Source of the DNA: Blastopirellula sp. J2-11
GTDB taxonomy: Bacteria; Planctomycetota; Planctomycetia; Pirellulales; Pirellulaceae
NCBI RefSeq assembly: GCF_024584705.1
Contig: NZ_CP097384.1
Location: 1 to 64,000 of the forward strand
Direction: 5' to 3'
DNA length: 64,000 bases
The notes below the pieces were generated by a model. That model was not told the origin of the DNA, did no database searches, and saw only the letters and a program-made list of their open reading frames with translations. Made by a program: the position numbers and the translations under genes. Shown one piece after another: positions 60,895 to 64,000 of the stretch (the first letter of the stretch is position 1; every line of letters starts with the position of its first letter).

Positions 60895-62412
60895 TTAGTG
60901 TCCAATCCCGTACAGCGGCGCGTACTTGGTTCGCAAGTACTTCAACAACGGGCGATGGTCGATTGATTCGCCACAGATGTTGTGCATCAATTGGGGCGCT
61001 GGGTAGCGACTGCCTGGGCGATGGACTTTGTCGCGTAGCCACTCGAGCAGCGGGATGAACTCGCCGCGGCCAAACATCTCGGCCAGGTCTCCCAGTTCAA
61101 TCGCGGCCTGATCAAACAATTGGGCGGCGTACATGTTGCCCAGCGAATAAGTGGGGAAGTAGCCGATCAAGCCGGCGCTCCAGTGGACGTCTTGCAAGCA
61201 GCCATCGGCGTCGTCATCCGGCACGACGCCTAACATCTGTTGGTATTTTTCATTCCAAGCGCCCGGCAAGTCGGCCACCGGCAGATCGCCGGTAAGCAGC
61301 GCTTGCTCAAGTTCAAAGCGAATAATGATATGCAGGTTATAGGTCGCTTCGTCCGCTTCGACCCGAATCAGCGATGGCTGCACATCATTGACGGCATAGT
61401 GGAAATCGCTCATCGGCGTTTCCCCCAGCGCGGGGAACGTCTTCTTCAGTTCAGGAAAGTAGTGGCGCCAAAAGGGATAGCTGCGCCCGACCATGTTTTC
61501 CCATAACCGCGATTGCGACTCGTGCACGCCGAGCGAAACGTAGGAGCCCGACGGCAAGCCATATTGATCGGCCCGCAGTCCTTGGTCGTATAGTCCATGC
61601 CCTGCTTCATGCAGCGTACTATAGAATGCGGAGGAAAAGAAATTTTTGTCGTAGCGCGTGGTGATGCGGCAATCGTGCGGCCCCATTCCACAGCAAAAGG
61701 GATGATGCGTGACGTCTAGTCTTCCGGCGTCAAAGTCGAAGCCGATATCTTTGGCGACTCGTTTGCCAAATTCTTCTTGCGCGGCGATCGGATAGTCGCG
61801 CTGCAAGATTTCCATTTTGGGGTGGCGACCGGTCTGGGCGATCTCGGCGACCAGCGGCGCGAGGTCATCTTTCAGCGCCGAGAGGGCGGCGGCGACTTCG
61901 GATGTTTTCGCTTCTGGCTCAAAGTAATCGAGCAACGCATCATAGCGTGACCCGGTGTGGCCGATGGTGTCGGCCATTTCGCGCATCAGCCGCAAGATGT
62001 TGTCGAGATGAGGACGAAACAGCGGAAAGTTGTTTGAGCTGCGCGCCTGCACCCAATTTTGCTGGGCGAGCACTTTGGCTTTGCTTAGTTCGATGACCAG
62101 CGCTTGCGGCAGTTTTGAATCGCGCCGATATTCGCGGGTAAGTACGCGAATTGTCGCGCCTTGATCACTGTGCGGATCGGCGGCCAAGGGACTCTCGACT
62201 AACGAGTCGAGCAACTCTCCCACGCGCGGTGACGTCCGCCGCTCGTGGATCAAACCGGCCAACAGCGAAACTTGTTCGGCTCGATACGCGCCTGCTTTGG
62301 GCGGCATGATCGTGCGCTCGTCCCACTCCAGCAATTGCTGAATGCTATCGAGCTTGGCCGCTTCGCCGATCTCTTGGCAAAGTTCACTATATTGTTGTTG
62401 ATAATCTGACAT
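60895..62412 (-). CDS. M32-family metallocarboxypeptidase
   Basis: Zinc carboxypeptidase of family M32 (Taq-type). The HEXXH site is HEAGHGLYDQGL near residue 267, and HPFCCGMGPHDCRITTRYDKN near 235 is the family's conserved segment. The 505-residue length is typical. The ATG at 62412 (MSDYQQQYSE) trims a 20-codon extension. The start lacks a strong Shine-Dalgarno. It lies 63 bp after the FMN-reductase stop, same strand. Confidence 0.94.
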   Translation of the reverse strand: MSDYQQQYSELCQEIGEAAKLDSIQQLLEWDERTIMPPKAGAYRAEQVSLLAGLIHERRTSPRVGELLDSLVESPLAADPHSDQGATIRVLTREYRRDSKLPQALVIELSKAKVLAQQNWVQARSSNNFPLFRPHLDNILRLMREMADTIGHTGSRYDALLDYFEPEAKTSEVAAALSALKDDLAPLVAEIAQTGRHPKMEILQRDYPIAAQEEFGKRVAKDIGFDFDAGRLDVTHHPFCCGMGPHDCRITTRYDKNFFSSAFYSTLHEAGHGLYDQGLRADQYGLPSGSYVSLGVHESQSRLWENMVGRSYPFWRHYFPELKKTFPALGETPMSDFHYAVNDVQPSLIRVEADEATYNLHIIIRFELEQALLTGDLPVADLPGAWNEKYQQMLGVVPDDDADGCLQDVHWSAGLIGYFPTYSLGNMYAAQLFDQAAIELGDLAEMFGRGEFIPLLEWLRDKVHRPGSRYPAPQLMHNICGESIDHRPLLKYLRTKYAPLYGIGH

Positions 62413-62475
62413 GGGCGATCTATCTAGCGGGAGAGGATGTGTATTGGAAAGAGTCGGCGTGGATATCCGCAACCG

Positions 62476-63051
62476 CTAACTCTTGAGCCGAGATGTCAAA
62501 TGAACCAGCGTTTCGCCGAGTGCGTGGATCGCCGCGTGACGTTCCAGGTCTTTCAGCGATCCGTCGGCGGAGAAAGCGTCAGACGCGTTGGGAACTGCAA
62601 CCTGATCGGGCAGCACGACGACGCCGATGTTGCTGAGGATCGAACGAACATGGACCAGTCCACGCAGTCCGCCGAGTGCGCCCGGCGATGCGCTCATGAG
62701 CGCGGCGATCTTGCCGCGATAGGCGGCCAGCCGGGGTTCGTGGGGGTCGGGGCGCGACACCCAGTCGATCGTGTTCTTTAGCAGCGGCGTGATCGAGCTG
62801 TTGTACTCAGGGCACGAAAGGAGCAGCGCATCGTTTTGCAGGAACAACTGCTTCAGCTTCTTTACGTTTTCGGGGCGGCCTTTGGCTTCCAGATCTTGAT
62901 CAAAGATCGGCAATGGATAATCAGCGAGATCGATCAACGTGACTTCGGCGCCAGCTGCTTCGGCGCCGGCGGCGGCGATCGAGACCACTTGTTTGTTGAA
63001 GGATTCGCGTCGCGCACTGCCGGCGAACGCCAGGACTTTGACTTTGGACAT
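62476..63051 (-). CDS. NADPH-dependent FMN reductase family protein
   Basis: A 191-residue flavodoxin-fold oxidoreductase (FMN_red/YieF-type). Marks: FAGSARRESFNKQVV near residue 9 (FMN phosphate loop), LLLSCPEYNSSITPLLKNTIDWVSRP near 76-101, and KIAALMSASPGALGGLRG near 115. The likely role is quinone or azo/nitro reduction; the substrate is unknown. It precedes the carboxypeptidase gene in the same direction. Confidence 0.92.
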   Translation of the reverse strand: MSKVKVLAFAGSARRESFNKQVVSIAAAGAEAAGAEVTLIDLADYPLPIFDQDLEAKGRPENVKKLKQLFLQNDALLLSCPEYNSSITPLLKNTIDWVSRPDPHEPRLAAYRGKIAALMSASPGALGGLRGLVHVRSILSNIGVVVLPDQVAVPNASDAFSADGSLKDLERHAAIHALGETLVHLTSRLKS

Positions 63052-63464
63052 GCAAGCGGCCTCGTCAGGTTGGTCGTCAAAATCGGCTCAATAGACATGG
63101 TTAGAATTGTAACCCCAACGATCGAAGGTGGCGATGCGTCCCACGGTTGCCCGCCAAAACAACGGCATTTGAAGAAGTTTTCATGTGCAGACAGTACGGC
63201 GAGTCTTTACAAATACCATCTCCTTGGCAAGCTGTAGCGAAGGCGCCGATGAACTGGGCCATTTGCAGGGGAGTCATTCCGAACGTCCCGATGCGGCAAG
63301 CCGTGACGCTTCTCCCGTGAAAGCTAAGCGAAAGTTGATGCGACGTCGATGTTGAGGGTTGTCAGTCTCAGACCATATCGAAGTTCAGCAAGTCGAATTG
63401 GCGCTGCCCCGCCATTTTGTGCGAACCAAGTTTCACCTACGTTTTGCCAATCGGGAGCCGTTCC
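63052..63464. other. Intergenic region before the last partial gene
   Basis: About 410 bp between divergent genes. I see no gene, RNA or clear repeat in it. Confidence 0.4.
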
Positions 63465-64000
63465 ATGCGTCGACTATTTTGTGCCGCCGGTCTATTTGCG
63501 GCAGCTTGGATGATAACCGGCGAACTTCGCGCCGCCGAGTTTCTGTTGATCGATGACGCGCCCCAAACGGCGGATGTCTCGCATGTCTCGTATCAGTTCG
63601 GCGAGCCGTCCGACTGCCGCCTATGCTCTGGCCTGGTCGGCTGCGACTGTGGGTCGGCGATGGGAGAAAGTTGCGGTGCCGATCTGTACGATTGCAGTCA
63701 GACTTGCGGCGTCTCCTCCGCTTGCGGATGTGATAACGGCTGCGGCGGTCACGGCGATTGGTTAGGCCGGTTTCTTGTGCCGGGAGACCGTTGCTTTACC
63801 GACTTCATCAGCCCGATGACCAATCCGGTCTTCTTTGAAGACCCGCGCACGCTCACCGAAGCCCGCTTTATCTATTTGCATCATCAGGTTCCCAATGGAG
63901 CGCTCGGCGGTAACGTCAACGTGATCGCACTGCAGTTGCGAGCCGCATTGACCGAGAACTTGTCGATCATCGCCACCAAAGATGGTTTCCTGACATCGAC
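63465..64000 (+). CDS. Cys-rich exported protein, 3' end outside the window
   Basis: Open from the ATG at 63465 to the window end (178 codons and two bases, no stop). It starts with a signal peptide (RRLFCAAGLFAAAWMITG) and has a region of about 40 residues with ten cysteines, including DCRLC, GCDC, and CGCDNGC. It then moves to FTDFISPMTNPVFFEDPRTL and ARFIYLHHQVP, a pattern I associate with planctomycete outer-membrane-type proteins. The Cys-rich part could be a metal or disulfide-bonded domain. The identity is not certain. Confidence 0.65.
   Translation, partial: MRRLFCAAGLFAAAWMITGELRAAEFLLIDDAPQTADVSHVSYQFGEPSDCRLCSGLVGCDCGSAMGESCGADLYDCSQTCGVSSACGCDNGCGGHGDWLGRFLVPGDRCFTDFISPMTNPVFFEDPRTLTEARFIYLHHQVPNGALGGNVNVIALQLRAALTENLSIIATKDGFLTS

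Noticed and set aside
63052-63464. tRNA or small RNA in the last long gap
   Set aside because: No cloverleaf, CCA-type acceptor end or T-loop motif was recognised by eye; a covariance search would be needed to be certain.

Overview
This window looks like part of a chromosome from a Pirellulaceae planctomycete, probably close to Blastopirellula or Bremerella. The base composition is moderately GC-rich. It carries a DUF1559 pseudopilin-like protein, a Tat-exported DUF1501 protein, many small membrane proteins starting with an 'RFSL..W' type N-terminus, secreted LRR and lipoproteins of planctomycete style, and a dnaA-dnaN-DUF721-gyrB replication cluster without recF. The genus is an inference; no database search was possible.

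Layout. 1-5.6 kb: replication cluster (dnaA, dnaN, a DciA-like gene, gyrB), with a candidate origin between dnaA and dnaN and a strong terminator after gyrB. 6-12 kb: a Uma2-family nuclease-like gene, then a minus-strand series rluA-like / argB / argD / argF / rph. 12-25 kb: small LRR protein, membrane protein, DUF1877 protein, an RND efflux pair (adaptor plus pump with an extra membrane hairpin), a DUF1501 protein, two anchored or secreted unknowns, rlmN, and a membrane protein. 26-32.7 kb: secreted esterase, LRR lipoprotein, glutamate decarboxylase, secreted unknown, and an acetyltransferase. Between 30.2 and 33.6 kb lie two inverted copies of a 175-bp MITE-like element, a second palindromic element and a 40-bp tandem repeat array. 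33.7-44 kb: DUF11 protein with a long Ala/Pro-rich region, short flagellin, cutA, metallophosphoesterase, eight-heme cytochrome, nagB, ParA-like ATPase, VTT-domain protein. 44-52 kb: UDP-glucose dehydrogenase, then a lower-GC two-gene insert (PD-(D/E)XK nuclease-like plus GNAT), then gyrA-gmd-GDP-sugar reductase packed with no gaps. 52-64 kb: paralogous membrane proteins, a Tat-exported propeller-like protein, a DUF1559/lipoprotein pair, an FGE-fold protein lacking a catalytic Cys, ald-purE-mtnA, palindromic repeats, an M32 carboxypeptidase, an FMN reductase, and the start of a Cys-rich secreted protein that runs off the end.

Functionally, the window mixes housekeeping genes (replication, arginine synthesis, nucleotide-sugar supply, methionine salvage, purine synthesis) with planctomycete envelope proteins. 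The accessory signals are the two repeat families bounded by CTAG, the 40-bp array, and the small nuclease/acetyltransferase module. No rRNA, tRNA or CRISPR array was found. Starts were chosen by Shine-Dalgarno spacing and family length where possible.
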